Below are positions 7,840-15,660 of a DNA stretch of 28,131 nt, in pieces. The notes beneath the pieces were generated by a model. That model was not told the DNA's origin. It saw nothing but the letters and a program-made list of their open reading frames with translations, and did not search any database. The position numbers and the translations under genes were made by a program. Numbering within the stretch: the stretch's first letter is position 1; each line of letters opens with the position of its first letter. Source of the DNA: an uncultured Pseudomonas sp. (lineage in GTDB: Bacteria; Pseudomonadota; Gammaproteobacteria; Pseudomonadales; Pseudomonadaceae); NCBI RefSeq assembly GCF_946885955.1, contig NZ_CAMPHI010000056.1, forward strand, positions 1 to 28,131, given 5' to 3'.

Positions 7840-9204
7840 CTACGGCGCTAGTTCATAAGCCCCCAGGTCGCACACCGCCACGCCGTCGCCGTTGCCGTCT
7901 TTGGGGCGGGAAACTCCGCGCTGATCCTTGCTCACGCAGCTGCCAATGCCGGCATCCACCGCAGGACTGCCAGGCAGCAAGGCATGGAAGAAGGTCTTGC
8001 CATCGCTGCTCAGCGTGGGTGACAACACCTGGGTAAAGGTCTGCTCCAGCGGCACGAACAGGTCGGCGCCGCAATTGCTCGACTCGTCGTTACGCAGCAG
8101 GCCAATGGCCTGATAGCTGTAGTGGTCGCCGAAGTTGCGGCAATTGAGCGGCTCGTCGCCGTAATAATGATGATTACCAGCGATCAGGCTGTTACGTATC
8201 CGTAATTGCCCCCAGTTCATCACCGCATAAGGGCTGTCCGTCTCGATCAGATTGTTAACAATGGTGACGTTGGTCAGCGTGGCCTTCGAGCTGGGGTCTG
8301 TTCGGCCGTTGCTCAACGCGCCCTGGCTATTGCCACTCATAGTGCTATTGGTCAGCGCCAGCACACCGCCTTCATCATTGGTGATGGCGCCGCCTTCGAC
8401 GCCTTCCGAGGAAAGGTTCTCGACAAAGGAGCTGCCTTCTATCTTGGCGTTACCGCTGCTGTAGATGGCTGCGCCGGCACCGTTAAGTGGAAAGCCGAAA
8501 GATGTATTCCTGGTGAAATGGCTGCCGCGTACCCACAAGCTGCCGGTATTGAAAATGGCGCCCCCCAGCGGGCCCAGAACATCATCCAGAGGCGCGCTGT
8601 TATGTTCGAACTGCGAGTCCAACACCAGCAGTTCGCCATAGTTGGCAATGCCACCACCATTTCCGGTCCCTGAACCCGGGATGCCACGGGCAATGTTCTG
8701 CAGCACCTGTACATCGTGCAGCAACACGCGGCCATGATTTTCCATTGCGCCGCCGTTATAGCCAGAGCGACCTTCGGTCAGGGTCAGGTGTTTCAGGGCC
8801 AGGTGGGCGCTCGCCTGCACTTCGATCAATCGGTGCTCGACGGCGAACAGGTCGCCGGTCGCGCCCTTGATGATGCTTTTGCCGATGCCGGCGCCCTTGA
8901 TCAACAGATCGCCGCTGACGTCCAGGTCGCCGAGTAGATTGTCGTCCTCCTCGATGGGGTCGCCTTCGTCATTCCTGGAATTGAGTCGAGTAAGCGTGTA
9001 GGTGCCGGCTGGCAACAGAATGATGTCCGCGCCCGCGGACTGGTTGGCCACGGCCACCGCATCGCGTAACGAACATTGCTGATTGCACTGGCCGTCGTAG
9101 GTATCGGTTTTGCTGGTAACCAACAGCGTGGCTGCATGTACGCCAGTAGCGCCGGACAGCAGCAAGGCGCCGAGCAGGGATTTAGGCAAGGATAATGTGC
9201 GCAT
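7840..9204 (-). CDS. Secreted CSLREA-type beta-helix protein, paralogue 5 (first in transcription order)
   Basis: This protein has 454 residues and is the first of the tandem set in transcription order. The start ATG at 9204 follows TAAAGGAGCTACATC. The signal peptide MRTLSLPKSLLGALLLSGATGVHA leads to CNQQCSLRDAV (C40/C44). Body rungs are YNGGAMENHGRVLLHDV, GGGIANYGELLVLDS, LGGAIFNTGSLWVRGS and GGAITNDEGGVLALTNS. They are followed by QLRIRNSLIAGN, SNCGADLFVPLEQTFTQVLSP and the common end PGSPAVDAGIGSC..KDQRGVSRPKDGNGDGVAVCDLGAYEL. It is closest in wording to paralogue 2 in the C-terminal third, suggesting duplication or gene conversion between them. The promoter should lie in 9205-9539, but I cannot assign it. 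Function is unknown. Confidence 0.88.
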   Translation of the reverse strand: MRTLSLPKSLLGALLLSGATGVHAATLLVTSKTDTYDGQCNQQCSLRDAVAVANQSAGADIILLPAGTYTLTRLNSRNDEGDPIEEDDNLLGDLDVSGDLLIKGAGIGKSIIKGATGDLFAVEHRLIEVQASAHLALKHLTLTEGRSGYNGGAMENHGRVLLHDVQVLQNIARGIPGSGTGNGGGIANYGELLVLDSQFEHNSAPLDDVLGPLGGAIFNTGSLWVRGSHFTRNTSFGFPLNGAGAAIYSSGNAKIEGSSFVENLSSEGVEGGAITNDEGGVLALTNSTMSGNSQGALSNGRTDPSSKATLTNVTIVNNLIETDSPYAVMNWGQLRIRNSLIAGNHHYYGDEPLNCRNFGDHYSYQAIGLLRNDESSNCGADLFVPLEQTFTQVLSPTLSSDGKTFFHALLPGSPAVDAGIGSCVSKDQRGVSRPKDGNGDGVAVCDLGAYELAP

Positions 9205-9539
9205 GATGTAGCTCCTTTACCCGGATCGCTCCGGATTCCTTCGGGGCGGACAGCGCAAAACCCGCTTTATTCTTGTTGATCAGGCTTACCGCCCGAAGCA
9301 CCTAGGGCCGGGCGAAGTATCGCGTTGAGGTGTCTGCTAAAGCCCAGCGAACCCTGGGTAAGCACAACCCAATGCTGGGACGATTCGCTGCTTTTCCGTA
9401 CGGGTGCTGCTGAGCATGGCGCCCGTCCCAGTCTCAACAAGCGAGACGTCCTGAAATGAGGACATAGCCGCCAGGACAAAGGTTCAATCAGCTCCGTCGC
9501 CGCCCCAGGCGAACGACCAACGGCACTGCTGTTATTGGT
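9205..9539. other. Divergent intergenic region, no gene recognised
   Basis: About 335 bp separate the start of paralogue 5 from the Anr box. I see two small adjacent stems, GTCTC/GAGAC (9431-9447) and GTCCT/AGGAC (9448-9463), and nothing that looks like a gene. Leaders in front of paralogues 4 and 5 share GTCCGCCC...AAGGAATCC (for example around 9235-9252). Confidence 0.4.
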
Positions 9540-9553
9540 TTGATCGCGGTCAA
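9540..9553 (+). promoter_or_regulatory. Anr/FNR box and class II promoter
   Basis: TTGATCGCGGTCAA matches the FNR/Anr consensus TTGAT-N4-ATCAA at 9 of 10 fixed positions. Its centre (9546.5), taken as -41.5, predicts a start near 9588. A -10-like hexamer CACAAT sits at 9576-9581, exactly where it should be. This leaves a leader of about 98 nt to the ATG at 9686. The inference is oxygen-limited activation of the downstream gene. Confidence 0.75.
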
Positions 9554-9685
9554 TGGTCAGTCAATAGGCTGTGTTCACAATGAATCAGTACGGAGACCGC
9601 CAATGAAACACAAGGGCGCGCCGGTTGCCGTTATCCGCTGCCGCGTCGCACCTGGGTTGAACCACACAGGCAGGAGGATACGCAT

Positions 9686-10150
9686 ATGCGCTTTCATCAA
9701 GTTCGGGACATCGTTACCTGGGCAGCCGACTTCCACGCGCAACTCGCCGGGCAATACCACGACCTGGCAAAACATTGCGACGATGAGCGCGTACGCATGG
9801 CGCTGACCTACCTCGCCGGTCACGAGCACAAAATGCAACGCGGACTGAAGCGCTATCTGGATTCGGAAAATGAACACCTGCATGTGCTCGACACCTGGTA
9901 CAGCGAACTGCCCGACCTTCCGCACCCCGAGGTGCTTATCGGTTTGTTCGACGGTGGCGACTGCAAAACGGTCGATCAGGTACTGGCCCATGCCCTGAAG
10001 GTCCACCAGACCCTCGGCGACATGTACCGCCACCGCGCCGCTGAATCGAGCATCGATGCGGAGCAGGCGTTCTTCGCTGCCCTGGCCAACGGTCATGAAG
10101 GCGAGGTTCGACGCATGGTGCGCAACATCGCGCGGCTTGAGGCGTATTGA
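9686..10150 (+). CDS. Anr-controlled ferritin-like/helical protein
   Basis: This 154-residue soluble protein has no signal peptide. The start is fixed by AGGAGG at 9672-9677, 8 nt before the ATG. The sequence is nearly all amphipathic helix, rich in His and Glu. Helix pairs around 12-60 and 95-152 carry the similar segments YLAGHEHKM (42-50) and LANGHEGEV (133-141), each with His-Glu placed as in ferritin-like four-helix bundles. Further possible metal ligands are E61, E63, H64, H102, H107 and H116. I infer a ferritin-like or rubrerythrin-like carboxylate/His di-metal fold, but no full family signature can be verified by eye. The consensus-like Anr box upstream and the convergent moaA place it in the anaerobic nitrate regulon. 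From memory, P. aeruginosa has a small Anr-regulated gene of unknown function next to narL (PA3880); orthology is a hypothesis. Confidence 0.8.
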   Translation: MRFHQVRDIVTWAADFHAQLAGQYHDLAKHCDDERVRMALTYLAGHEHKMQRGLKRYLDSENEHLHVLDTWYSELPDLPHPEVLIGLFDGGDCKTVDQVLAHALKVHQTLGDMYRHRAAESSIDAEQAFFAALANGHEGEVRRMVRNIARLEAY

Positions 10151-10217
10151 GGCGCGGGCTACACAGCGTGTGGAGTTTCACCGCAATCTTGGGGCAGCGC
10201 CTTAAGCAGCGTGCAAC

Positions 10218-11210
10218 TCAACCGCCGCTGGCATTCATAAAGCGCAGCACTTTGACTTCGCCGTCTGGGCTGAATTCGTGGCGCCAGGGTTTGCCTTGCA
10301 GGGCTTTTTGCACCGCGTCGATGATCGGTTGGTCGTCCAGCGGATAGCGGCGCACCAGGGCGCGCAGGTCGATGGAGTTCTCGTGGCCGAGGCATAGCAG
10401 CAAACGCCCTTCGACGGTCAGGCGCACGCGGTTGCAGGTGCCGCAGAAGTTGTGCGAATTCGGCGAGATAAAACCGATGCGAGTGCCGGCATGTTGCTTC
10501 AGGCGGATGTAACGGGCCGGGCCGCCGCTGTGTTCGGCGCTGTCGAGCAATTCATATTGGCTGGCAATCAGGTTGCGCACTTCCTCGCTGGAGCAGTAGG
10601 ACTCGCCGCGCGAACGGCCGACATCGCCCAGGGGCATTTCTTCGATAAAGCTGATATCCAGTTGCCGCGCGATGGCGTAGTCGACCAGGCGCAGCACTTC
10701 ATCGAAGTTGCGCCCTTTCATCACCACGGTGTTGAGTTTGATCCGCTCGAAGCCGGCGTCGCGGGCCGCTTCGATGCCGTCCAGCACCTGGCGCAGGCTG
10801 CCGGTACGGGTGATACCGCGAAACTTGCCCGAGTCCAGGCTATCGAGGCTGATATTCAGGCGCTTGACCCCGGCATCGGCCAGCGGCTTGGCCAGCTTTA
10901 CCAGTTGCGAGCCGTTGCTCGTCATCACCAGCTCGCGCAGGCCGGGCAAGGCGGCAACGCGCTGGCACAACTCGACTATGCCGCTGCGTACCAGGGGTTC
11001 GCCGCCGGTCAGGCGGATCTTCTTCACGCCCAGGCCGACGAACAGCGCCGCCAGCCGATACAGCTCTTCAAGGCCCAGCACCTGCTGGCGTGGCAGGAAG
11101 GTCATGTCTTCGGCCATGCAATAGACACAGCGGAAATCACACCTGTCGGTAACCGACATGCGCAGGTAATCGATAGTGCGGCCGAAGCCATCCTGCAGTT
11201 GTGTGTCCAT
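10218..11210 (-). CDS. moaA: GTP 3',8-cyclase MoaA
   Basis: MoaA is the radical SAM enzyme that, with MoaC, turns GTP into cyclic pyranopterin monophosphate, the first step of molybdenum cofactor synthesis needed by NarG. The protein has 330 residues. The ATG at 11210 is preceded by GGAGGAAGG. The frame stays open 21 codons further but runs into a REP repeat, so that extension is rejected. The N-terminal 4Fe-4S motif is C24-x3-C28-x2-C31 (CDFRCVYC). TGGEPL follows as the GGE SAM-binding motif. The C-terminal cluster ligands C256, C259 and C273 lie in [18 protein letters not shown]. The protein ends in the essential Gly-Gly tail. It is the last gene of the nar unit, 305 bp after the PPIase gene, and converges on the ferritin-like gene. 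Confidence 0.96.
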   Translation of the reverse strand: MDTQLQDGFGRTIDYLRMSVTDRCDFRCVYCMAEDMTFLPRQQVLGLEELYRLAALFVGLGVKKIRLTGGEPLVRSGIVELCQRVAALPGLRELVMTSNGSQLVKLAKPLADAGVKRLNISLDSLDSGKFRGITRTGSLRQVLDGIEAARDAGFERIKLNTVVMKGRNFDEVLRLVDYAIARQLDISFIEEMPLGDVGRSRGESYCSSEEVRNLIASQYELLDSAEHSGGPARYIRLKQHAGTRIGFISPNSHNFCGTCNRVRLTVEGRLLLCLGHENSIDLRALVRRYPLDDQPIIDAVQKALQGKPWRHEFSPDGEVKVLRFMNASGG

Positions 11211-11234
11211 CCTTCCTCCGATGTCTGCATTGCC

Positions 11235-11300
11235 GTAGCCCGGATGCAATCCGGGGGAATTGCGCGCCGACAAGATTGTTCCCGGATTGCACTCGGGCTA
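11235..11300. repeat. REP-like inverted repeat, copy 1
   Basis: The left arm, starting GTAGCCCGGATGCAATCCGG, is at 11235-11256. A near-complement, CCCGGATTGCACTCGGGCTA, is at 11281-11300 with two mismatches. It lies directly upstream of the moaA ribosome binding site. This is a common Pseudomonas intergenic repeat type. Confidence 0.85.
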
Positions 11301-11328
11301 AGGGCTGGCCCGTTCCTCTGCTGTCGCC

Positions 11329-11363
11329 TGAAAATCGTCGCGGCTAAAGCCCCTCCCACGGAG
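11329..11363. repeat. Second type of dispersed repeat (half element)
   Basis: The stretch CGTCGCGGCTAAAGCCCCTC with following CCACGG is the well-known Pseudomonas 'GTGGGAGGGGCTTTAGCCGCGA' dispersed repeat, read on the opposite strand. It lies between two copies of another REP family. Confidence 0.55.
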
Positions 11364-11376
11364 GATCTGCGCTCCC

Positions 11377-11444
11377 GTAGCCCGGATGCAATCCGGGGAA
11401 TTTGTGCGCCGACCAGACCGCTCCCCGGATTGCATCCGGGCTAC
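11377..11444. repeat. REP-like perfect inverted repeat, copy 2
   Basis: Arms of 22 bp at 11377-11398 and 11423-11444 are exact reverse complements separated by 24 nt. The left arm begins GTAGCCCGGATGCAATCCGG. Within the nar mRNA this would form a strong hairpin between the PPIase and moaA reading frames. Confidence 0.9.
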
Positions 11445-11469
11445 AGAACTGCGATCCAGCAATAGCGAT

Positions 11470-11495
11470 GGTGGATGAAAAAGGTGTCATCCACC
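11470..11495 (-). repeat. Hairpin just after the PPIase stop codon
   Basis: GGTGGATGA (11470-11478) pairs with TCATCCACC (11487-11495) across an 8-nt loop. It lies about 20 nt beyond the PPIase stop on the minus strand. No T-run follows, so partial attenuation or 3'-end protection is more likely than full termination. Confidence 0.55.
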
Positions 11496-11515
11496 CTACC
11501 CAATCGCGACCGCCG

Positions 11516-12478
11516 CTATTGCAGCAACGGCGAATCGGCGGCCTGCAGCTGAATACCGACGATATCGGCCGCGCCGATCAGGGTTTGCAGGTATTGCGCC
11601 ACGGCCTTCTGCCATACGCCCTGTTGCAGCAATGCGCGGATCGAGCCGGCGACTATCTCGTAGGGCAGCACCTTGCCTTCCAGGCGTTGGTCGATGCTGA
11701 CCACATGCCAGCCGTAGCGGCTTTCGATCGGTTGGCTGGCCAGCCCTGCCGGCAGTTTGAACAGCTGACGTTCGAACTCGGGCACGGTCTGGCCCTTGCT
11801 GATCTGCCCCAGGGAACCGGCCTGGGCCTTGGATGGGCAGGCCGAATGGGCTTGCGCCAGCTCGGCGAAACGCCCGGCATCTTCCTGCAGCAAGGCCAGC
11901 AGGCTTTCCGCTTTTTCTTTCGCCAGGCTGCGTGCCTCGGCATCTTCCGGTGCGCACTCGAGCAGGATGTGCCGCGCCGCCAGCAAGGGCGCAGTGGCAT
12001 AGCGAGCGCTGTTGTGCTGGTAGTAGCGCTGGCAACTTTCCTCATCGCATTCGGGCAGCGTTACTTCCCGCTCGATCAGCAGCGCGGTCGCCGCTTCCTC
12101 TTCGCTCTGCCCGGGTTCGGGCGTCACGCTCAGGCCCAGCTCATTGATGCGTTGCTGCAACAGCTCGCGGATCACCAGCGCCTGGGCGGCGAGAAACAAC
12201 GCGTCCTCGCGGCTTTGCGCCGGGTGATATTGCAGCTCCTGGGCCATGGCTTCGGGGGCGATGGTCACGCCGTTAACCCTGATCCGCGGCCACTCCTGCT
12301 CGCTGCTGGCGATCAGCAGCGGTTCGGCGCCCGGCGCCGGTTGCTGCTCGACCACCGCACCCACCGCAGGCGCTGCCAGTTCATGGGCCAGTTCAGTTTC
12401 GAGCACTGCGGCGGGCGGCGCTTTGACATCGCCACAACCGCCCTGCCCCGCATTACCACCACCGCATCCACATCCCAT
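11516..12478 (-). CDS. PpiC/NifM-like peptidyl-prolyl isomerase of the nar unit
   Basis: This 320-residue protein is a parvulin-type cis-trans prolyl isomerase. The PpiC domain occupies about residues 160-268: LLAARHILLE (165-174), FAELAQAHSACPSKAQAGSLGQISKGQTVPEFE in pieces over 204-237, then IESRYGWHVVSID (251-263). The N-terminal half is a helical NifM-like region. A Cys/Gly-rich start, MGCGCGGGNAGQGGCG, has four Cys in 15 residues and no signal peptide, suggesting metal binding. A gene of this kind follows narI in other Pseudomonas nar operons. A role in folding or maturation of the reductase is inferred from position only. GAGG lies 9 nt before the ATG, and the spacing from narI is 78 bp. 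Confidence 0.9.
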   Translation of the reverse strand: MGCGCGGGNAGQGGCGDVKAPPAAVLETELAHELAAPAVGAVVEQQPAPGAEPLLIASSEQEWPRIRVNGVTIAPEAMAQELQYHPAQSREDALFLAAQALVIRELLQQRINELGLSVTPEPGQSEEEAATALLIEREVTLPECDEESCQRYYQHNSARYATAPLLAARHILLECAPEDAEARSLAKEKAESLLALLQEDAGRFAELAQAHSACPSKAQAGSLGQISKGQTVPEFERQLFKLPAGLASQPIESRYGWHVVSIDQRLEGKVLPYEIVAGSIRALLQQGVWQKAVAQYLQTLIGAADIVGIQLQAADSPLLQ

Positions 12479-12556
12479 GATCGTTACCTCGTTGATTGTT
12501 TGATCGACTACCTCGCGCGCCCCGGCCGGCGCGCTTGCGCCAGCCGGGGCAAGTGC

Positions 12557-13360
12557 TCAGGCATCCTTGGCCTTCAAGGCGAAAGCGGGCGCCGGTTGCA
12601 CCGGTGCTTCACGAGCCGGTTCCTGGAACTTGCGCGCCTTCGCTGGCCGCGCTGCGACCGGACGTACACCTTTCTGCCGGACGATCTGGTAGCGCCGGCC
12701 CAGGTACCACACCGGCGCGCTGACGATGTGCACCAGGCGGGTGAAGGGGAACAGCACGAACAGGCTCAGGCCGAGGAACACGTGCAGCTTGTAGACCAGC
12801 CCCACCGGCGCGATGGCGGCTGCGGCAGCCGCTGGTTGCAGGGTTACGGTGTACTGCGCCCAGTTGGCCAGCATCACCATTACCGAACCATCCATATGGC
12901 TGGTGGAAGCAACGATGGTCAGCAGGCCCAGCACCAGTTGGCTCAACAGCACCACCAGCACCAGGATGTCCGAGGTGTTGGAACTGGCCCGCACTCGCGG
13001 GTCGCTGAGGCGACGCTTGAGCAGCATCACCAGGCCGATCAGGCAGAGCACACCGAAGAATCCGCCGGACAGCATCGCCAGCAGTTGCTTGTTGGCCGTG
13101 CTGATCAGCGAGTGATAAATCGATGCCGGGGTCAGCAGGCCGACGAAGTGACCGGCGAGAATGAACAGCACGCCGACGTGGAACAGATTGCTGGCAATGC
13201 GCATATAACGTTGCTCGGCCGCCGAGCGAGCTAATATCTGGCTCGATCCGGCCTTCCAGCTGTACTGCGACAGGTCGAAACGCGCCCAGCTACCGATGAT
13301 GCAGACGGCCAGGGCGATGTAGGGATACACCCCGAACGCCAACAGGTTGATGTTAGACAT
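12557..13360 (-). CDS. narI: Respiratory nitrate reductase gamma subunit (cytochrome b)
   Basis: NarI is the membrane di-heme b subunit that oxidises quinol and passes electrons to NarH. The protein has 267 residues. The ATG at 13360 overlaps the narJ stop by 8 nt (translational coupling). A longer open frame to 13801 is only the narJ shadow. Five hydrophobic helices are visible. Heme ligands match the E. coli spacing: H61 and H71 (10 apart) in HVGVLFILAGHFVG, and H193 and H211 (18 apart) in HVFLGLSLFVLFPFTRLVH. NarI proteins are usually about 225-240 residues. The excess here is a Pro/Ala/Lys-rich hydrophilic tail (about 230-267, RPVAARPAKARKFQEPAR..) on the cytoplasmic side. A short Ala-rich loop near 177-183 is also present. 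Confidence 0.96.
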   Translation of the reverse strand: MSNINLLAFGVYPYIALAVCIIGSWARFDLSQYSWKAGSSQILARSAAEQRYMRIASNLFHVGVLFILAGHFVGLLTPASIYHSLISTANKQLLAMLSGGFFGVLCLIGLVMLLKRRLSDPRVRASSNTSDILVLVVLLSQLVLGLLTIVASTSHMDGSVMVMLANWAQYTVTLQPAAAAAAIAPVGLVYKLHVFLGLSLFVLFPFTRLVHIVSAPVWYLGRRYQIVRQKGVRPVAARPAKARKFQEPAREAPVQPAPAFALKAKDA

Positions 13361-14108
13361 TGCGCACCTCCTGAACCGGCGCGGCGGCCGGGCCTTCATG
13401 CTTGAAATCCACCCAGTGCAACGGCACCGGCACTTCTTCGCGGGCCTTGCCCGGCATCGTTGTCTGGCTCGGGCAACGGTCCTGCTGCTCGGCCTGGAGG
13501 AAGTCGACGGCCTCCTCCTCCCATACCTTGTCGAGGGCCTCGAGCGAGTCGTCGCGGACCTCGGCGGCGACCTGTTCGCGGATCTCCGCCATGGCCTGCT
13601 GCGGCTCCACGCCGGCAATCTGCAACAGCGCGCGGAAGCAGCTGGCGTAAGCGCTTTCGCGCTCGTCCAGACGGGTTGCCAACAGCGCCAGCAGATGACC
13701 GACATCGGCCAGGCCCTCGCGGGCCTCCAGGTCTTCGCGGGTGGAGAGGAACTCCAGATACAGCGGGATATAGTCCGGCAGCTCCTTGATGCCGATGGCA
13801 AAACCGGCGGCTTCGTACTGCGCCATCATGTCGACCATCGCCTGGCCGCGGTCGCGGGACTCGCCATGCACATGTTCGAACAACAACAGCGACAGCGAAC
13901 GACCCCGGCCGAACAGCGCGCCGTAGTGTTCCTGGCCATCCATCAGGTCGTTATCGCAGATCAGCGCCAGCAGCTCCTGCAGCGCGCTGCGTTGCGCCGG
14001 GCTGATTTCCCGCGAGGCGTCGATGGCCAGGGCCAACTCGGCCCGGCCCTCCAGCAACTGCTCGGTGGGGTAATCCAGCAGCAGTGAAATCACCTTGAGA
14101 ATTTGCAT
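13353..14108 (-). CDS. narJ: Nitrate reductase assembly chaperone (delta)
   Basis: NarJ is a TorD-like cytoplasmic chaperone that holds apo-NarGH until the molybdenum cofactor and clusters are inserted; it is not part of the final enzyme. The protein has 251 residues. The ATG at 14108 has GGAGG 7 nt upstream and lies 2 nt past the narH stop. The alternative start 5 codons upstream overlaps narH and has no site. Family features are MQILKVISLLLDYPTE at the N-terminus, the central LLLFEHVHGESRDRGQAMVDM segment (in pieces), and ELPDYIPLYLEFLS. The tail (EEEAVDFLQAEQ onward) is long and acidic then basic, as in other Pseudomonas NarJ proteins. Overlap with narI implies coupled translation. Confidence 0.95.
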   Translation of the reverse strand: MQILKVISLLLDYPTEQLLEGRAELALAIDASREISPAQRSALQELLALICDNDLMDGQEHYGALFGRGRSLSLLLFEHVHGESRDRGQAMVDMMAQYEAAGFAIGIKELPDYIPLYLEFLSTREDLEAREGLADVGHLLALLATRLDERESAYASCFRALLQIAGVEPQQAMAEIREQVAAEVRDDSLEALDKVWEEEAVDFLQAEQQDRCPSQTTMPGKAREEVPVPLHWVDFKHEGPAAAPVQEVRNV

Positions 14109-14110
14109 GC

Positions 14111-15649
14111 TCAGTCCTCCCACAACTGCACGGTTTTCAGGATGTCGCGCTTGTTGGCCTTCTTCGCCCCGAACATGTTGGTGTCGGAACTGCCGCTGCA
14201 GCCGCTGCCGAAGCTGAAGCCACAGCCGGAACGCTCGGCGAAGGCGTCGCTGGCGGCGTCTTCACGGTGGGCGCTTGGCACCACGAAACGGTCCTCGTAG
14301 TTGGCGATGGCCAGGTAGCGGTACATGTCTTCGACCTGCGCCACGCTCAGGCCGACATCGGCCAGCACTTGCAGGTCCTGCACCCCGTCGACCTGCTCGG
14401 CACGCTTGTAGGCACGCATCGCCAGCAGCCGCTTGAGCGCGAGCTTGACCGGTTTCTCGTCGCCAGCGGTGAGCAGGTTGGCCAGGTAACGCAGCGGAAT
14501 GCGCAGGCTGTCGACATCCGGGATCACCCCGTTCATGCCGACGGTGCCGGCGGTCGCGGCGTTCTGGATCGGCGACAGTGGTGGCACGTACCAAACCATC
14601 GGCAGCGTGCGGTATTCCGGGTGCAACGGCAGCGCCAGCTTCCAGTCCACCGCCATTTTGTACACCGGGGATTTCTGCGCGGCGTCGATCACCGACATCG
14701 GCACGCCGTCGGCCAAAGCTTGGGCGATGACTTTCGGGTCGAACGGGTCGAGGAACATTTCCAGTTGCTTGTGATAGAGGTCCTGCTCGTTCGGCGTGCT
14801 GGCCACTTCATGGATGCGGTCGGCGTCGTATAGCAGTACGCCGAGGTAGCGGATGCGCCCGACGCAGGTTTCCGAGCACACGGTCGGCATGCCGGCCTCG
14901 ATGCGCGGGTAGCAGAAGATGCACTTCTCGGATTTGCCGCTCTTCCAGTTGAAGTAGATCTTCTTGTACGGGCAGCCGCTGATACACATGCGCCAGCCGC
15001 GGCACTTCTCCTGGTCGATGAGAACGATGCCGTCCTCTTCGCGCTTGTAGATCGCGCCGCTCGGGCAAGACGCCGCGCATGCCGGGTTGAGGCAGTGCTC
15101 GCACAGACGCGGCAGGTACATCATGAAAGTATTTTCATACTCGCCATAAATGTCGGCCTGGATCTTGTCGAAGTTCTGGTCCTTACGCCGTTTGGCGAAC
15201 TCGGTACCGAGAATTTCCTCCCAGTTCGGGCCCCACTCGATTTTCTGCATGCGCTTGCCGGAAATCACCGAGCGCGGCCGGGCCACCGGCTGATGCTCGC
15301 CGAGCGGCGCGGTGTGCAGGTGCTGGTAATCGAAATCGAACGGCTCGTAATAGTCGTCGATACTCGGCAGGTCCGGGTTGGCGAAGATATTCGCCAGCAC
15401 GCGGAACTTGCCACCGATCTTCGGATTGATCGAACCGTCCTTGTTGCGTACCCAGCCGCCCTTCCATTTGTCCTGGTTTTCCCACTCCTTGGGGTAGCCG
15501 ATGCCCGGCTTGGTTTCGACGTTGTTGAACCAGGCGTATTCCATGCCTTCGCGGCTGGTCCAGACGTTTTTGCAGGTGATCGAACAGGTGTGGCAACCGA
15601 TGCACTTGTCCAGGTTCAACACCATGCCAACTTGTGAACGAATCTTCAT
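14111..15649 (-). CDS. narH: Respiratory nitrate reductase beta subunit (Fe-S)
   Basis: NarH transfers electrons from NarI hemes to NarG through three [4Fe-4S] and one [3Fe-4S] clusters. It has 512 residues, normal for the family. Cluster motifs are CIGCHTCSITC (C16, C19, C22, C26), CEHCLNPACAASCP, then CRGWRMCISGCP and CIFCYPRIEAGMPTVC..TC. The Trp in CRGWRMC replaces a Cys, as expected for the [3Fe-4S] site. The start at 15649 follows GAGGATTGATGCC, where the Shine-Dalgarno overlaps the narG stop (11 nt between frames). The C-terminus carries a Gly/Cys/Ser-rich segment (GCGFSFGSGCSGSSD) of the type seen in Pseudomonas homologues. Confidence 0.97.
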   Translation of the reverse strand: MKIRSQVGMVLNLDKCIGCHTCSITCKNVWTSREGMEYAWFNNVETKPGIGYPKEWENQDKWKGGWVRNKDGSINPKIGGKFRVLANIFANPDLPSIDDYYEPFDFDYQHLHTAPLGEHQPVARPRSVISGKRMQKIEWGPNWEEILGTEFAKRRKDQNFDKIQADIYGEYENTFMMYLPRLCEHCLNPACAASCPSGAIYKREEDGIVLIDQEKCRGWRMCISGCPYKKIYFNWKSGKSEKCIFCYPRIEAGMPTVCSETCVGRIRYLGVLLYDADRIHEVASTPNEQDLYHKQLEMFLDPFDPKVIAQALADGVPMSVIDAAQKSPVYKMAVDWKLALPLHPEYRTLPMVWYVPPLSPIQNAATAGTVGMNGVIPDVDSLRIPLRYLANLLTAGDEKPVKLALKRLLAMRAYKRAEQVDGVQDLQVLADVGLSVAQVEDMYRYLAIANYEDRFVVPSAHREDAASDAFAERSGCGFSFGSGCSGSSDTNMFGAKKANKRDILKTVQLWED

Positions 15650-15660
15650 GGCATCAATCC

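Noticed and set aside
1467..9204. CRISPR-like or satellite repeat array
   Set aside because: The repetition is at gene scale (~1.4 kb coding copies) and within proteins; no short direct repeats with regular unique spacers are present.
9603..9806. Possible leader peptide starting ATGAAACAC in front of the ferritin-like gene
   Set aside because: GGAG lies at a fair distance, but the frame reads well into the next gene, and its composition looks like an out-of-frame reading of it.
11402..13234. 610-codon plus-strand frame opposite PPIase and narI
   Set aside because: Low-complexity Gln/His/Arg-rich composition typical of an antisense frame in high-GC DNA; both minus-strand genes are clear.
13361..13801. 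Longer NarI start
   Set aside because: This stretch is the narJ gene read in another frame; MSNINLLAF at 13360 matches the NarI N-terminus.
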